A DNA stretch of 64,000 nucleotides from NCBI RefSeq assembly GCF_001747105.1, contig NZ_MDGQ01000005.1:1364001-1428000 (forward strand), written 5' to 3'. Of this stretch, positions 1 to 8,189 are shown one piece after another. Position numbers and translations under genes: made by a program. Every line of letters starts with the position of its first letter. The stretch's first letter is position 1. Origin of the DNA: Roseivirga misakiensis. GTDB lineage: Bacteria; Bacteroidota; Bacteroidia; Cytophagales; Cyclobacteriaceae. The notes beneath the pieces are model-generated. The model had not been told where the DNA came from, made no database searches, and saw only the letters and a program-made list of their open reading frames with translations.

Positions 1-2
1 CA

Positions 3-689
3 AATAATATAAAAGGTCGGGTTAGAAATCATTTTTCTTCTACTGACGTCATTTATAAGCAGGGACTGAAAGATCAAATTCGAGATATTACCTTTGAATT
101 GTGTGGTGACGAGATGATCGCTTTCCTGTTAGAATCATTTGAGATCAAGAGACTATTTCCACCGTTCAATAAAGCCCAGAAATACCCTTCTAGAAAATAT
201 GGGATCTACCATTACGAAGATTCTCGAGGTTATCATCGGCTTTCGATTGGGAAAGTACAAAAGGGTCACATCCCGCTAAAGTCATTCACATCATTTGATA
301 AAGCGCGCACGTTTTTGATTCAATTTGTGAAAGAACATGGTTTGGACCCAGAACTGTGCAGCTTACCCGCTTCTATGATGAAATACTTCGGTTATTCATT
401 TGCAGCTTCGGACCAGGAAGCGTTAAAAGAACGCTTTAAAAATGCCTTAGCATCCATCAATGAGGTAAAAGATACCTATTGTTTATTTGGCGAAGGACGT
501 ACAATAGGAGAACGAAGCGTGGTGCTTGTAGAAGAGGGACTATACCGTGGTTTTGGTTTTTTTGACGAGGAGTTAACTGGAAATTCCTTGGATGATGTTA
601 AGAATTTGGTGAAAAGCTATCCTGATAATCCCGACGTGCATAGGATAATTAATCAGTATGTTGACAAGAGAGAAATTATGGTTTTTTGA
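3..689 (+). CDS. Exonuclease/GIY-YIG nuclease family protein, C-terminal part (5' end outside window)
   Basis: The frame is open from the left edge, so the gene begins outside the window; 228 residues are visible. The first ~60 residues are the end of a GIY-YIG nuclease domain: an arginine-bearing helix (KGRVRNHF), then LLESFEIK with the conserved glutamate, then PPFNKAQ, as in UvrC-type domains. The rest matches the C-terminal region of Bacteroidota proteins in which a DnaQ-like 3'-5' exonuclease is fused to GIY-YIG. The N-terminal exonuclease domain is not visible and is inferred from that family architecture. The first in-frame start codon (TTG at 99) lies inside the nuclease domain and is not a real start. 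Likely role: DNA repair or processing in the cytoplasm. Confidence 0.75.
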   Translation, partial: NNIKGRVRNHFSSTDVIYKQGLKDQIRDITFELCGDEMIAFLLESFEIKRLFPPFNKAQKYPSRKYGIYHYEDSRGYHRLSIGKVQKGHIPLKSFTSFDKARTFLIQFVKEHGLDPELCSLPASMMKYFGYSFAASDQEALKERFKNALASINEVKDTYCLFGEGRTIGERSVVLVEEGLYRGFGFFDEELTGNSLDDVKNLVKSYPDNPDVHRIINQYVDKREIMVF

Positions 690-848
690 TACAAATAAGA
701 TTGGGGTAAATGGAGAGTTGGTTGTTATAAAAACGAAAATCTTACCAACCGTAAACAATATTTTCCGTTGGAAGGATTATTGGTTAAAAGGTAAGTCATC
801 ATAAACATCTTATACCTAATTTGGTTATTAACCGTAGACTAAAAATTC

Positions 849-1034
849 ATGAAAAAGACAAAAGAATTAGGAGGTAAAATCTTGAAGTACGCTGAAGAGT
901 CCATTCAAGAAAGGTCGAAAAAGACTTCACAAAGATTCAGAAAATACGTGGATAACGTAAGTGATGTGAGCAAGGAATTGATTTTTGCAAGCACGCTTAT
1001 GGCAGGACACAAGAAATTAGAAGTTTCAGAATAA
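849..1034 (+). CDS. Small highly charged hypothetical protein (61 aa)
   Basis: An ATG-started ORF of 61 codons stands alone between the nuclease and the methyltransferase. The product is rich in Lys, Glu and Ser, has no signal peptide or membrane segment, and is predicted by eye to be mostly amphipathic helix (repeated KK/EE spacing around residues 1-45). It is followed by two short hairpins. I do not recognise the family. Its support is a clean start, plausible codon use and lack of a competing frame. Confidence 0.55.
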   Translation: MKKTKELGGKILKYAEESIQERSKKTSQRFRKYVDNVSDVSKELIFASTLMAGHKKLEVSE

Positions 1035-1085
1035 GGCAGTCAATAAACTGCCATTTGAATTCCATTTGGGTTAAGATTCCCAAAT
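1035..1085 (+). terminator. Two short hairpins downstream of the 61-aa gene (possible terminator)
   Basis: A 6-bp stem (1035-1040 with 1047-1052) and a 7-bp stem (1064-1070 with 1079-1085) follow the stop codon directly. Neither has a strong T-run, so this is a weak or processing-type end rather than a classic intrinsic terminator. Confidence 0.3.
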
Positions 1086-1192
1086 CGGGAACTGAAACTA
1101 ATCAAAGAGTGCTTTTAAGGCCGAAAAATAAATTTTAATTATTTGGTAGGGTTATTGGGTTGCAAGCTGTATATCATACAAGACTTGCAAAA

Positions 1193-2113
1193 ATGACTCA
1201 AAACACTGCTAGTACTTTTCTAATTTGTCCTTTCACAGGAAGAAGTCTAAGGTATTTAACCGAAGCAGAGCTCGTTGTTGTTAATAAGAAAATTAACAAT
1301 AACGAGCTTTTCTTTTATCCTGGAGTACAAGTACAGCAGCCGTTAAAAAGTGCATTAGTCACCGAGCATCAAACTTATATTTACCCAGTTCAGGATAATA
1401 TACTTTACCTGAAAAAAGAAACAGCTATTGTTACTAAGAATAGAACCGAAAACTATTTAAAAAGGGTTTCAGAGGCATTAATTGTAAGTTTTGAAAAGGA
1501 ATATGGCTTCAACAGCGAAAAAGAAGTCGAAGAGTTGCAAACTAGCAACTGCTTACCATCGCTCGATTCTGAAACTATTGCCCAATTTAAAAAGCAGATC
1601 ACTAAGTCTGGTTCTGTATTCTTAAGTGTTGCTTCCAATAATGTGGATGACGTCCATAACATGGTCTTTAACACCAATTACGATGAGTATTACCATGCTG
1701 ATTTTGATCTAGAGCGACTGAAAGCTGTAAAAGAAGATTTAAAGCAAGGTACCAAAGTTGTTCTTTGCGAACCGGTAGCACTCCCTTTTGCCGAAGACGC
1801 AGTTGATTTTATGATTTCATTTGATTTGATTAATGAGTATGAGAAGGATACTCAGAATCAATCAGCTGCAGAAATAAAAAGAGTTGTTAGCCCTAAAGGG
1901 TCCTCCGTTGTGCTTTTTAACGAGAGTTTACCTTTGCATGCTGAGCGAATGTTGAAGAAAGAAGAAATGATCGCTAAGGCTAAGATATTAGTAAAGCCAT
2001 GGAAAAAGGCTTCTTCTGCTCAAATCCACTTTCACCCTGTAAGCAGTCCAGCAAACAGCGATGTTTCAAATACAATTGTCGGCAAGACTTCCTTGAAGAG
2101 ACAATTATTTTAA
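1193..2113 (+). CDS. Class I SAM-dependent methyltransferase-like protein with Trm112-like N-terminus
   Basis: The product is 306 residues from the ATG at 1193; an in-frame TTG at 1160 would add 11 residues and is less likely. Residues ~10-75 resemble a Trm112/YcaR-like module (LICPFTGRSLRYLTEAEL), with only one of the usual cysteines visible. Residues ~150-250 carry the second half of a Methyltransf_11-type fold: ALPFAEDAVDFMISFDLINE, then a post-strand RVVSPKGSSVVLF. The glycine-rich SAM loop is not obvious; the region around SVFLSVASNN may replace it, so activity is uncertain. The C-terminal ~45 residues look disordered. The substrate is unknown. Confidence 0.6.
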   Translation: MTQNTASTFLICPFTGRSLRYLTEAELVVVNKKINNNELFFYPGVQVQQPLKSALVTEHQTYIYPVQDNILYLKKETAIVTKNRTENYLKRVSEALIVSFEKEYGFNSEKEVEELQTSNCLPSLDSETIAQFKKQITKSGSVFLSVASNNVDDVHNMVFNTNYDEYYHADFDLERLKAVKEDLKQGTKVVLCEPVALPFAEDAVDFMISFDLINEYEKDTQNQSAAEIKRVVSPKGSSVVLFNESLPLHAERMLKKEEMIAKAKILVKPWKKASSAQIHFHPVSSPANSDVSNTIVGKTSLKRQLF

Positions 2114-2172
2114 CTTTTTAAATCTGAATAAACCTTTTTATCGTACATAGGGTTAGCAAAAAAAGCAATCAA

Positions 2173-2712
2173 ATGAAGACGAAGGTTATTTTACTATCTG
2201 GTTTAGTGATCATACTAGCCACTAGTTTTATTACCCTAAAAGGGAATAAAGCTGTAGCCCAACAGGATGTTCAGGATAAAGAAAAGTATGAAATTCAGCT
2301 TTCAGAGGAAGAATGGAAGAAACGGCTAACTCCTGAGCAGTATTACATACTCAGAGAGCGTGGAACAGAAAGAGCTGGAACAGGTAAATTGAATAAGTTT
2401 TACGAAAAAGGGACTTATTACTCTGCTGCATCGCTTCAGCCAATTTTTAGCTCTGAAACTAAGTATAACTCTTACTCTGGCTGGCCGAGTTTTTGGAACC
2501 CAATATCAGATGACGCCATTAAACTTGTAAAAGACACAACTTTTGGAATGGTAAGGTGGGAGGTTGTTGATAGTAAAAGTGGATCCCATCTTGGGCACGT
2601 ATTTGATGATGGTCCTGCCCCTACAGGAAAGCGATATTGCCTCAATTCGGCTGCGCTGATATTTGTTCCAGAAGGCGAAGAACCACCAAAATTTAAAAAA
2701 GACCTGAAGTAA
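2173..2712 (+). CDS. msrB: Peptide-methionine (R)-S-oxide reductase MsrB, exported form
   Basis: It reduces methionine-R-sulfoxide in oxidised proteins. An N-terminal hydrophobic segment (residues ~5-22) indicates export or membrane anchoring, so it probably acts in the periplasm. The MsrB domain spans ~40-172: [34 protein letters not shown] and LNSAALIF, with the catalytic cysteine in RYCLNSA. The paired CxxC zinc cysteines of most MsrB proteins are absent; the first pair is replaced by [11 protein letters not shown]. This makes it a zinc-free MsrB. An msrA gene with a lipoprotein-like start lies 0.6 kb downstream, suggesting a periplasmic MsrA/MsrB repair pair. A terminator follows. Confidence 0.92.
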   Translation: MKTKVILLSGLVIILATSFITLKGNKAVAQQDVQDKEKYEIQLSEEEWKKRLTPEQYYILRERGTERAGTGKLNKFYEKGTYYSAASLQPIFSSETKYNSYSGWPSFWNPISDDAIKLVKDTTFGMVRWEVVDSKSGSHLGHVFDDGPAPTGKRYCLNSAALIFVPEGEEPPKFKKDLK

Positions 2713-2743
2713 TTCAGGAGAACAAAATATTTCACTAACATTG

Positions 2744-2768
2744 GCCTGATTTATCAGGCTTTTTTTTT
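2744..2768 (+). terminator. Intrinsic terminator after msrB
   Basis: A 6-bp stem (2744-2749 with 2754-2759), a 4-nt loop and nine T residues. It ends only five bases before the ATG of the next gene, so that gene either starts within or very near the terminator or depends on read-through. Confidence 0.75.
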
Positions 2769-2773
2769 GAATT

Positions 2774-3250
2774 ATGGAAGAACCGAAACCACTTAATAGC
2801 GTTGCAGAGTTTCACAAGACCTTTAAACATCCAATTTTAGAATCTCCTCAGATACCTTCAGAAGACCGTTGCAAACTGCGCGTTTCATTGATTGCGGAAG
2901 AATTGAAGGAACTTGAAGAGGCTATTGAAGCTAATGATCTAGTTGAAGTTGCTGATGCTTTAGCGGATATTCAGTACGTTCTTTCGGGTGCAATCCTAGA
3001 GTTTGGGCTTGGTGATAAATTCAAAGCTCTTTTTGAAGAAGTACAACGATCGAACATGAGCAAAACGTGTAAAAGCATGGAAGAAGCTGAGGCAACACGG
3101 CAGCATTACATGGACAAGGATGGAACCGAGAGCTACATAGAGGAATCTGATGGACACTTTTTAGTCTACCGATCAGCCGACAATAAAACACTTAAATCAG
3201 TCAAATATTCTCCGGCTGATCTTAAAAGCATTCTAGCTGACGATCTTTAA
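2774..3250 (+). CDS. MazG/PRA-PH-like nucleoside triphosphate pyrophosphohydrolase
   Basis: A 158-residue all-alpha NTP pyrophosphohydrolase-type protein, expected to hydrolyse (d)NTPs or related nucleotides to monophosphate and pyrophosphate in the cytoplasm. Visible motifs are the first metal-binding helix (AEELKELEEAIE) and the second (EVADALADIQYV), which together give the EExxE...ExxD pattern. The C-terminal ~45 residues (ESYIEESDGHFLVYRSADN) form a small beta-like extension. The ATG at 2774 is the only reasonable start and lies immediately after the msrB terminator. The exact substrate cannot be told from sequence; housecleaning of modified nucleotides is the family inference. Confidence 0.8.
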   Translation: MEEPKPLNSVAEFHKTFKHPILESPQIPSEDRCKLRVSLIAEELKELEEAIEANDLVEVADALADIQYVLSGAILEFGLGDKFKALFEEVQRSNMSKTCKSMEEAEATRQHYMDKDGTESYIEESDGHFLVYRSADNKTLKSVKYSPADLKSILADDL

Positions 3251-3301
3251 AAACCTTTTCCTAAACAAGGCGTTAGGTAAAGCAAATTAACAAAGAAGGC
3301 T

Positions 3302-3961
3302 ATGCAATTATTCTATTCTATTATGGTTTCAGCAGTTTTGAACTTGTCCATGGCATCATGCGCCAGTGACGGTAAATCGGAACTCGTTGTTTTAAATAAC
3401 CTACAGGATGGAGAAGCTATTGCTACTTTTGCTGGAGGGTGTTTCTGGTGTACTGAAGCCGTTTTCGAACGTGTAGAAGGTGTCAATAATGTTGTTTCTG
3501 GGTACACAGGAGGTAAAGAGGAAAACCCGACTTATTACCAAGTGAGCTACGGTAAAACAACGCATGCAGAGGGTATTCAAATTTATTATGACCCTAAGGT
3601 AATCACGTATCAAGAGCTATTAGATATTTTCTTTGCAACTCACAACCCGACTGAATTGAATCGTCAAGGACCAGATGTTGGTAAACAATATAGAACAGCT
3701 GTTTACTATCATGACGATGCTCAGAAAAAAGCTGTCGAAGCTACGATTGCCAAACTCGATAAATCTGGTAAGTACGACAAGAAAATAGTTACGGAAGTAC
3801 AACCCTATGACAAGTTCTGGTTGGCAGAAGATTATCATCAAGATTACTATGAACTGAATCCAGGGAATCCATACATCATTAACGTGGCTATTCCTAAGGT
3901 CAAAAAACTTAAGAAGTATTTCCCAGAAAAGGTGAAGGCCAAATACAAAGCTGAGCGATAG
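3302..3961 (+). CDS. msrA: Peptide-methionine (S)-S-oxide reductase MsrA, probable lipoprotein
   Basis: It reduces methionine-S-sulfoxide. The catalytic GCFWC motif (in ATFAGGCFWCTEAVF) lies near residue 50, followed by the family signatures GYTGG, NPTYYQVSYGKTTHAEG, YRTAVYYH and AEDYHQDY. The N-terminus is hydrophobic and ends in LSMASC, a possible lipobox, although no basic residue precedes the hydrophobic run. Length (219 aa) is normal for exported MsrA. Together with the upstream exported MsrB it suggests envelope methionine repair. It is convergent with the next gene, with one base between the stops. Confidence 0.93.
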   Translation: MQLFYSIMVSAVLNLSMASCASDGKSELVVLNNLQDGEAIATFAGGCFWCTEAVFERVEGVNNVVSGYTGGKEENPTYYQVSYGKTTHAEGIQIYYDPKVITYQELLDIFFATHNPTELNRQGPDVGKQYRTAVYYHDDAQKKAVEATIAKLDKSGKYDKKIVTEVQPYDKFWLAEDYHQDYYELNPGNPYIINVAIPKVKKLKKYFPEKVKAKYKAER

Positions 3962-3962
3962 T

Positions 3963-4481
3963 TTAAAGCTTTTGAAGTGCCAGAAGAATTTTCCGACCTC
4001 TACTTTTAATACCAGGGGAGCCATAGGGCAGTAGATCTTCTATTACAATCCCCAACTCCTTTTTTAGCTCAGGAATCTGCTTGACAATATTAAAGGCAAC
4101 GGTCATGGAAAAGGCCTTTACAGCAATAGGCTCATCGTTATTGGTCAGAAACCTTAAGGCTATATCATAAAGTTCTCCCCAGTAAGCCTCATCAATCGTA
4201 GTTTCCTCTAAAAAACGCATTGTATTTCTTTTTGAGGCCACATGTAGGTTGGGCGTACTTAAGTTGGCAATCAATTCGGGAATAAATGGTTGTATAAGAT
4301 CCGGATTTGCTCTGCCTAAATCTCCAACAACCCAAGCCGAACGTTGTACTAAGCGATAACTCTCATGTAAGAATATATCCATCAATTCATTGACATATTC
4401 AGGGTTCTTTTGAATATACCTGACTATAAGTGCTGTGTTCTCTTTTGAGTGCTCTTTTAAGAATTGTTTTCTGAGATCCAT
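3963..4481 (-). CDS. HEAT-repeat-like helical protein
   Basis: 172 residues, all helical, with repeating units of paired helices (SYRLVQRSAWVVGDLGRANP; LIQPFIPELIANLSTPNLHV; ALRFLTNNDEPIAVKAFSM), as in HEAT/ARM solenoids. There is no signal peptide and there are no catalytic motifs. It is probably a cytoplasmic protein-protein interaction scaffold; no partner is suggested by context. It faces the DUF456 gene across a 55-bp divergent gap. Confidence 0.7.
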   Translation of the reverse strand: MDLRKQFLKEHSKENTALIVRYIQKNPEYVNELMDIFLHESYRLVQRSAWVVGDLGRANPDLIQPFIPELIANLSTPNLHVASKRNTMRFLEETTIDEAYWGELYDIALRFLTNNDEPIAVKAFSMTVAFNIVKQIPELKKELGIVIEDLLPYGSPGIKSRGRKILLALQKL

Positions 4482-4536
4482 ATTTTTTAATCAACGAAAT
4501 TTAGGCATCTTTAATCTCGGTCAAAAACAATAGTGA

Positions 4537-5016
4537 ATGGATATTTTACTCATTATTCTCGGTTCAGTTTGTATTATCGTTGGAATTCTGGGCTGCTTCT
4601 TACCAATAATTCCAGGTCCACCAGTTAGCTTCGTCGGATTACTGTTACTTGAGTTTACAGAGAAATCTCCCTTTGATTCTGACACACTTTGGATGTGGGG
4701 TCTAATAGCGGCAGGTGTTACGGCTTTAGACTATGTAGTGCCTGTTTATGGCACGAAAAAGTTTGGTGGAACAAAACGCGGGGTCTGGGGTAGTACGATC
4801 GGTTTGATCGTTGGTCTTTTTTTTGGTCCCTTAGGGATAATTTTAGGTCCATTCATTGGGGCGTTCCTCGGTGAAATGAGTACAGGTAAAGCAACAAATA
4901 AAGAGGCATTAAGAGCAGCGTTTGGAGCCTTTGTCGGATTTTTAGTTGGCGTTATATTGAAGTTGATAGTCTCTGGCTGGATGGCCTGGATTTTCTTTCA
5001 AAACGTTTTCTTTTAA
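4537..5016 (+). CDS. DUF456 family membrane protein
   Basis: 159 residues with about four to five membrane segments. Glycine-rich helices (GSTIGLIVGLFFGPLGIILG, GPFIGAFLGE) and the PIIPGPP motif near residue 25 are the recognisable DUF456 features. It is an inner-membrane protein of unknown function. It stands alone, divergent from the HEAT-like gene. Confidence 0.85.
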   Translation: MDILLIILGSVCIIVGILGCFLPIIPGPPVSFVGLLLLEFTEKSPFDSDTLWMWGLIAAGVTALDYVVPVYGTKKFGGTKRGVWGSTIGLIVGLFFGPLGIILGPFIGAFLGEMSTGKATNKEALRAAFGAFVGFLVGVILKLIVSGWMAWIFFQNVFF

Positions 5017-5221
5017 GCTCAACAAGAGTCTTGTTCTAGTGTGTTGGTTTGTATCTCTATCAACCTGCGTCTAAAATTTTAATTCTTTTATCATTTAATA
5101 AAGTTCTGATATAAAGGTGGTTAAGGGTGTGTTTAATAGCCTGGTCTCACTTTTATTCCTGATTAAGCAGCCTTTTTTAATTACACCCTGTATAGTAGAC
5201 AATTGACCAAAAGAAGAGTTC

Positions 5222-6019
5222 ATGAAATACTTAAAGATACCTTGTATCATATTTTTTAGTCTTGCCTTAATTTGGGCCTGTACTTCAGAACAAGAACCAT
5301 TACCTGGAACGGTGGACTGTAGTACTACCTTGAATGTTACGATTGCCAATGAAGTTGATGCGAATTGCGGACAAAGCGATGGTGGTTTTACCATTAACGT
5401 GGCAGGCGGTTCAGGAAATTATTCCTTTCAGTTAGCTGGAGAAACATCACAAACATCTTCACTTTTTCAGAATCTTGTAGCAGGTACATACACAGTTACT
5501 GTAACAGATATTGACTTAGGCTGTAATCTTTTAATCAACGCTCAAGTGAGGAATCAAGATGGAGTGAATGCTTTGGCTTCTGTAACACCAAGTGATTGCA
5601 ACAACCCTGATGGCACAATACAAATCACGGCTTCAGATGGTGTCGCTCCATACGAGTATAAGCTGGATGATGGTGCTTTTCAAGCAGACGCGAACTTTGG
5701 TAGTCTTGCTCCAGGTGAATATACAGTTACGGTAAGAGATGCTAGTGGGTGTGAAGTTGAAGTGAGAAGTGAAATAGCCTCTACGGTGACCTTCGGGGAG
5801 ATAAGAACTTTGGTGCAAGCCAATTGTGCTACCTCTGGATGTCATGATGGTTCGCAATCGCCAGATTTTAGAGTAGATGCGAATATAACTGGTCGAGCTG
5901 CTCGAATTAGAGCTAGAACGAGTGCACGAACCATGCCTCCTTCAGGAAACGGTAGCTTATCTAATGAGCAGATAGCGGATATTGTTTGCTGGGTAAACGA
6001 CGGCGCACAGGGTAATTAA
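5222..6019 (+). CDS. Lipoprotein with two SprB-type repeats and a C-terminal heme-binding-like domain
   Basis: The signal peptide ends in a lipobox (LALIWAC, Cys ~20). Two Ig-like SprB repeats follow (~37-105 and ~115-185), each ending in the pattern AGTYTVTVTD or PGEYTVTVRD. The C-terminal 70 residues resemble a small c-type cytochrome: CATSGCH (Cys202, Cys207, His208) and a possible axial methionine in RTMPP (Met238), ending ADIVCWVNDGA. The heme motif is CX4CH rather than CXXCH. It is the first gene of a four-gene operon with an OB-fold protein, YceI and a DUF5777 barrel. Likely an outer-membrane or surface redox lipoprotein; heme attachment is inferred. Confidence 0.75.
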   Translation: MKYLKIPCIIFFSLALIWACTSEQEPLPGTVDCSTTLNVTIANEVDANCGQSDGGFTINVAGGSGNYSFQLAGETSQTSSLFQNLVAGTYTVTVTDIDLGCNLLINAQVRNQDGVNALASVTPSDCNNPDGTIQITASDGVAPYEYKLDDGAFQADANFGSLAPGEYTVTVRDASGCEVEVRSEIASTVTFGEIRTLVQANCATSGCHDGSQSPDFRVDANITGRAARIRARTSARTMPPSGNGSLSNEQIADIVCWVNDGAQGN

Positions 6020-6029
6020 AAGCCATACC

Positions 6030-6452
6030 ATGAAGAAGAAATCAATTTTAATAATCGTCGGAATCGTTGGTTTAGTAGCAGCCTATTTCGTTTGGAATAA
6101 TTTTTTAAGAACTGCGCCTTCAATGAAGAGGTTAACGGCAGATGTAGCTGTAACAGCTGAAAGATTATACAACGATTTCGATGCAGATGAGCAAACTTCC
6201 AATAATAAGTACCTGAATAAAATTGTAGAGGTAACGGGTGAAGTAAGTGAGGTAGAAACGTCAGAAGGGAGTTTACCAGTGATAAGTTTGAAGACTTCAG
6301 GTTTCGGTGTGATAAAGTGTACTATGGAATCTCAACTAGGAGAGGAAGAGTTGGCACAAATTAGGGTGAATGAAACCATCACACTGCGGGCAGAATGCAT
6401 CGGTTTTTTACTTGATGTACTACTGATCAGAGGAATTATAATCAACAATTAA
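6030..6452 (+). CDS. Membrane-anchored OB-fold (tRNA_anti-like) protein
   Basis: 140 residues: an N-terminal membrane anchor (residues 5-25), a short helix (VAVTAERLYNDFDAD), then a five-stranded OB-like domain (NKIVEVTGEVSEVE, VISLKTSGFGVIKC, NETITLRAECIGF) matching the tRNA_anti-like family of Bacteroidota lipoproteins. It starts 10 bases after the upstream stop, so it is cotranscribed. Function is unknown; the fold suggests ligand or protein binding in the periplasm rather than nucleic-acid binding. Confidence 0.75.
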   Translation: MKKKSILIIVGIVGLVAAYFVWNNFLRTAPSMKRLTADVAVTAERLYNDFDADEQTSNNKYLNKIVEVTGEVSEVETSEGSLPVISLKTSGFGVIKCTMESQLGEEELAQIRVNETITLRAECIGFLLDVLLIRGIIINN

Positions 6453-6476
6453 GAAATACATATCAATTATTAACTA

Positions 6477-7034
6477 ATGAAAGTTTCAAGAATTTTTTTA
6501 GCACTAACAATGTTTCTTATCACCTTATCTGTGAGTGCACAGAAGAGGTATTTGACTAGAACAGGGCATGTAAAGTTTTTTTCATCAGCACCTTTGGAAG
6601 ACATTGAGGCACATAATGGCAAGGTATTGAGCATTGTGGACCTCGATAAAGGTGAAGTCGCAGTAGATATGCTCATGAAAGGGTTTGAGTTTGAAAAGAA
6701 ACTCATGCAAGAGCATTTCAATGAGAACTATATGGAATCCGGAAAATACCCTAAATCAACTTTTAAGGGAAAATTTGAGGTTCCTGATGGGCTGAAGAAT
6801 ATGGTAGATGGCGCTTATGAAGTAGATGTGACTGGTGAGATATCTATTCACGGGGTAAAGAAGCCATTGTCTACGAAAGCCACCTTAACTGTGGCCAATA
6901 GCCAATTGAGCGGTGAGTTAATCTTTAACGTTCGCGTAAAAGATCATGAAATCTCAATCCCAAAAGTGGTAGTGAGAAATATAGCAGAAGTTGTTGAAGT
7001 AACTGCTTCATTCAATTACGAAGTTTATAAATAG
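6477..7034 (+). CDS. YceI family secreted protein
   Basis: A signal peptide ends at VSAQ (~21), followed by a YceI-like lipocalin fold: HVKFFSSAPLEDIEAHN, the core FEFEKKLMQEHFNENYMES, then YPKSTFKGKF and the signature GEISIHGVKKPL. YceI proteins bind isoprenoid or other lipid ligands in a beta-barrel cavity in the periplasm. This is the third gene of the envelope operon, and its stop is immediately followed by the next ATG. Confidence 0.88.
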   Translation: MKVSRIFLALTMFLITLSVSAQKRYLTRTGHVKFFSSAPLEDIEAHNGKVLSIVDLDKGEVAVDMLMKGFEFEKKLMQEHFNENYMESGKYPKSTFKGKFEVPDGLKNMVDGAYEVDVTGEISIHGVKKPLSTKATLTVANSQLSGELIFNVRVKDHEISIPKVVVRNIAEVVEVTASFNYEVYK

Positions 7035-7898
7035 ATGGAAATGAAGAAGTTAATATTTACAGCCTTTATACTCGCATGTACATTTAGTGCCTACGCGCAA
7101 GATGATTTATTGGATCTCTTGAATGAAGAACAAGGAGAACAAACTGACTATGCAATTGCCACTTTTAAAGGTCAACGGTTAATAAATGGACATACTGTGG
7201 TAACGCGTAAAAAGTCAGAGTTAGAATTTCTGATTTCTCACAGGTTTGGAAGGGTAAATAGCGGAATTAAGGAGTTTTTTGGTTTAGATGCCGCGAACGT
7301 ACGCTTTTCTTTAGAATATGGTCTTACCGATGGTATTACTGCCGGCATAGGCCGTAATTCATTGCAGAAAGTCTACGACGGATTCGTTAAATATAATCTG
7401 TTAAGGCAGTCGACTGGTAAAGTTAATATGCCATTTACAGTTACAGGCTTAAGTAGTATAGCCATTAGAACGGCGGATAATTTTGATTTCGAAGATGACG
7501 ATTTCGCGTCTAAGGTGTCATATACACATCAAATTTTGGTGGCGCGCAAGTTGAACGAGAAGTTTTCAGTTCAAATCTCGCCAACCTTTGTTCACAGAAA
7601 TAAGATTTTAGAAAATCAGGCTAACGACATTTTCGCGCTTGGCTTTGGTGGACGTATGAAGTTGTCACAAAGAATAGCACTGAATGCTGAGTACTTTTAC
7701 CGCTTAACTGATGAATTGGATAGTCAGTTTAACGATGCCATAGGTATTGGGTTAGAAATAGAAACAGGGGGACATGTTTTCCACTTGAATTTCACCAATG
7801 CTAGATCAATGGCAGAAAGAGCATTTATCACTGAAACTACTGGTGATTTCTTTAATGGAGATATCCATTTTGGATTCAATATTTCAAGAGTCTTTTAG
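7035..7898 (+). CDS. DUF5777 family outer-membrane beta-barrel protein
   Basis: 287 residues with a cleavable signal peptide (to YAQ, ~22), then alternating hydrophobic and polar strands (LEFLISHRFGRV, VRFSLEYGLTDGITAGIG, SVQISPTFVHRN, IALNAEYFYRL), ending in the aromatic terminus SRVF typical of outer-membrane barrels. It resembles DUF5777. It directly abuts the YceI gene, and a second ATG at 7041 is an equally good start. A terminator follows, closing the four-gene unit. Role unknown; perhaps the outer-membrane partner of the redox lipoprotein and YceI. Confidence 0.8.
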   Translation: MEMKKLIFTAFILACTFSAYAQDDLLDLLNEEQGEQTDYAIATFKGQRLINGHTVVTRKKSELEFLISHRFGRVNSGIKEFFGLDAANVRFSLEYGLTDGITAGIGRNSLQKVYDGFVKYNLLRQSTGKVNMPFTVTGLSSIAIRTADNFDFEDDDFASKVSYTHQILVARKLNEKFSVQISPTFVHRNKILENQANDIFALGFGGRMKLSQRIALNAEYFYRLTDELDSQFNDAIGIGLEIETGGHVFHLNFTNARSMAERAFITETTGDFFNGDIHFGFNISRVF

Positions 7899-7935
7899 TT
7901 GAATCTTTTTTTAGTTGATTATATGTAGATGAAGG

Positions 7936-7958
7936 GAGCAACTTAGGTTGCTCTTTTT
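7936..7958 (+). terminator. Intrinsic terminator of the YceI/DUF5777 operon
   Basis: A perfect 7-bp stem (7936-7942 with 7947-7953), TTAG loop and five following T residues, 38 bases after the barrel gene. Confidence 0.85.
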
Positions 7959-8131
7959 ATATATTAATAAAACAACATATATAAATATAAAGTAATATAA
8001 ATTTAACGCGCCTTAGACTCTAAGATAGAGTAGGAGCTCTTATATTCTAGCTCACTCATTCCTAAGGGTTTCAGCTGGTAAATTAGATAGACCAGCAATA
8101 GGATTACTAGATAAAAAGATAAATGCTGGTA

Positions 8132-8162
8132 CAAAAAAAGACATCGGTAATCCGATGTCTTT
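8132..8162 (-). terminator. Intrinsic terminator of the Gfo/Idh/MocA gene
   Basis: A perfect 11-bp stem (8137-8147 with 8152-8162) with a 4-nt loop. Read on the minus strand it is followed by a T-run (the A-run 8133-8139), which places it just after the 8190-9623 gene. The region between this and the previous terminator (7959-8131) holds no gene I can support. Confidence 0.85.
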
Positions 8163-8189
8163 CTGATTAGGTCAAAATTTTGAGAAGGT

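Noticed and set aside
3620-4024. 134-codon minus-strand ORF over msrA and the HEAT-like gene
   Set aside because: Overlaps two well-supported genes and has no features of its own.
8060-8131. tRNA-like stem-loops between the two terminators
   Set aside because: A GCTGGT/ACCAGC hairpin exists near 8082-8104, but there is no cloverleaf, T-loop or acceptor pairing.
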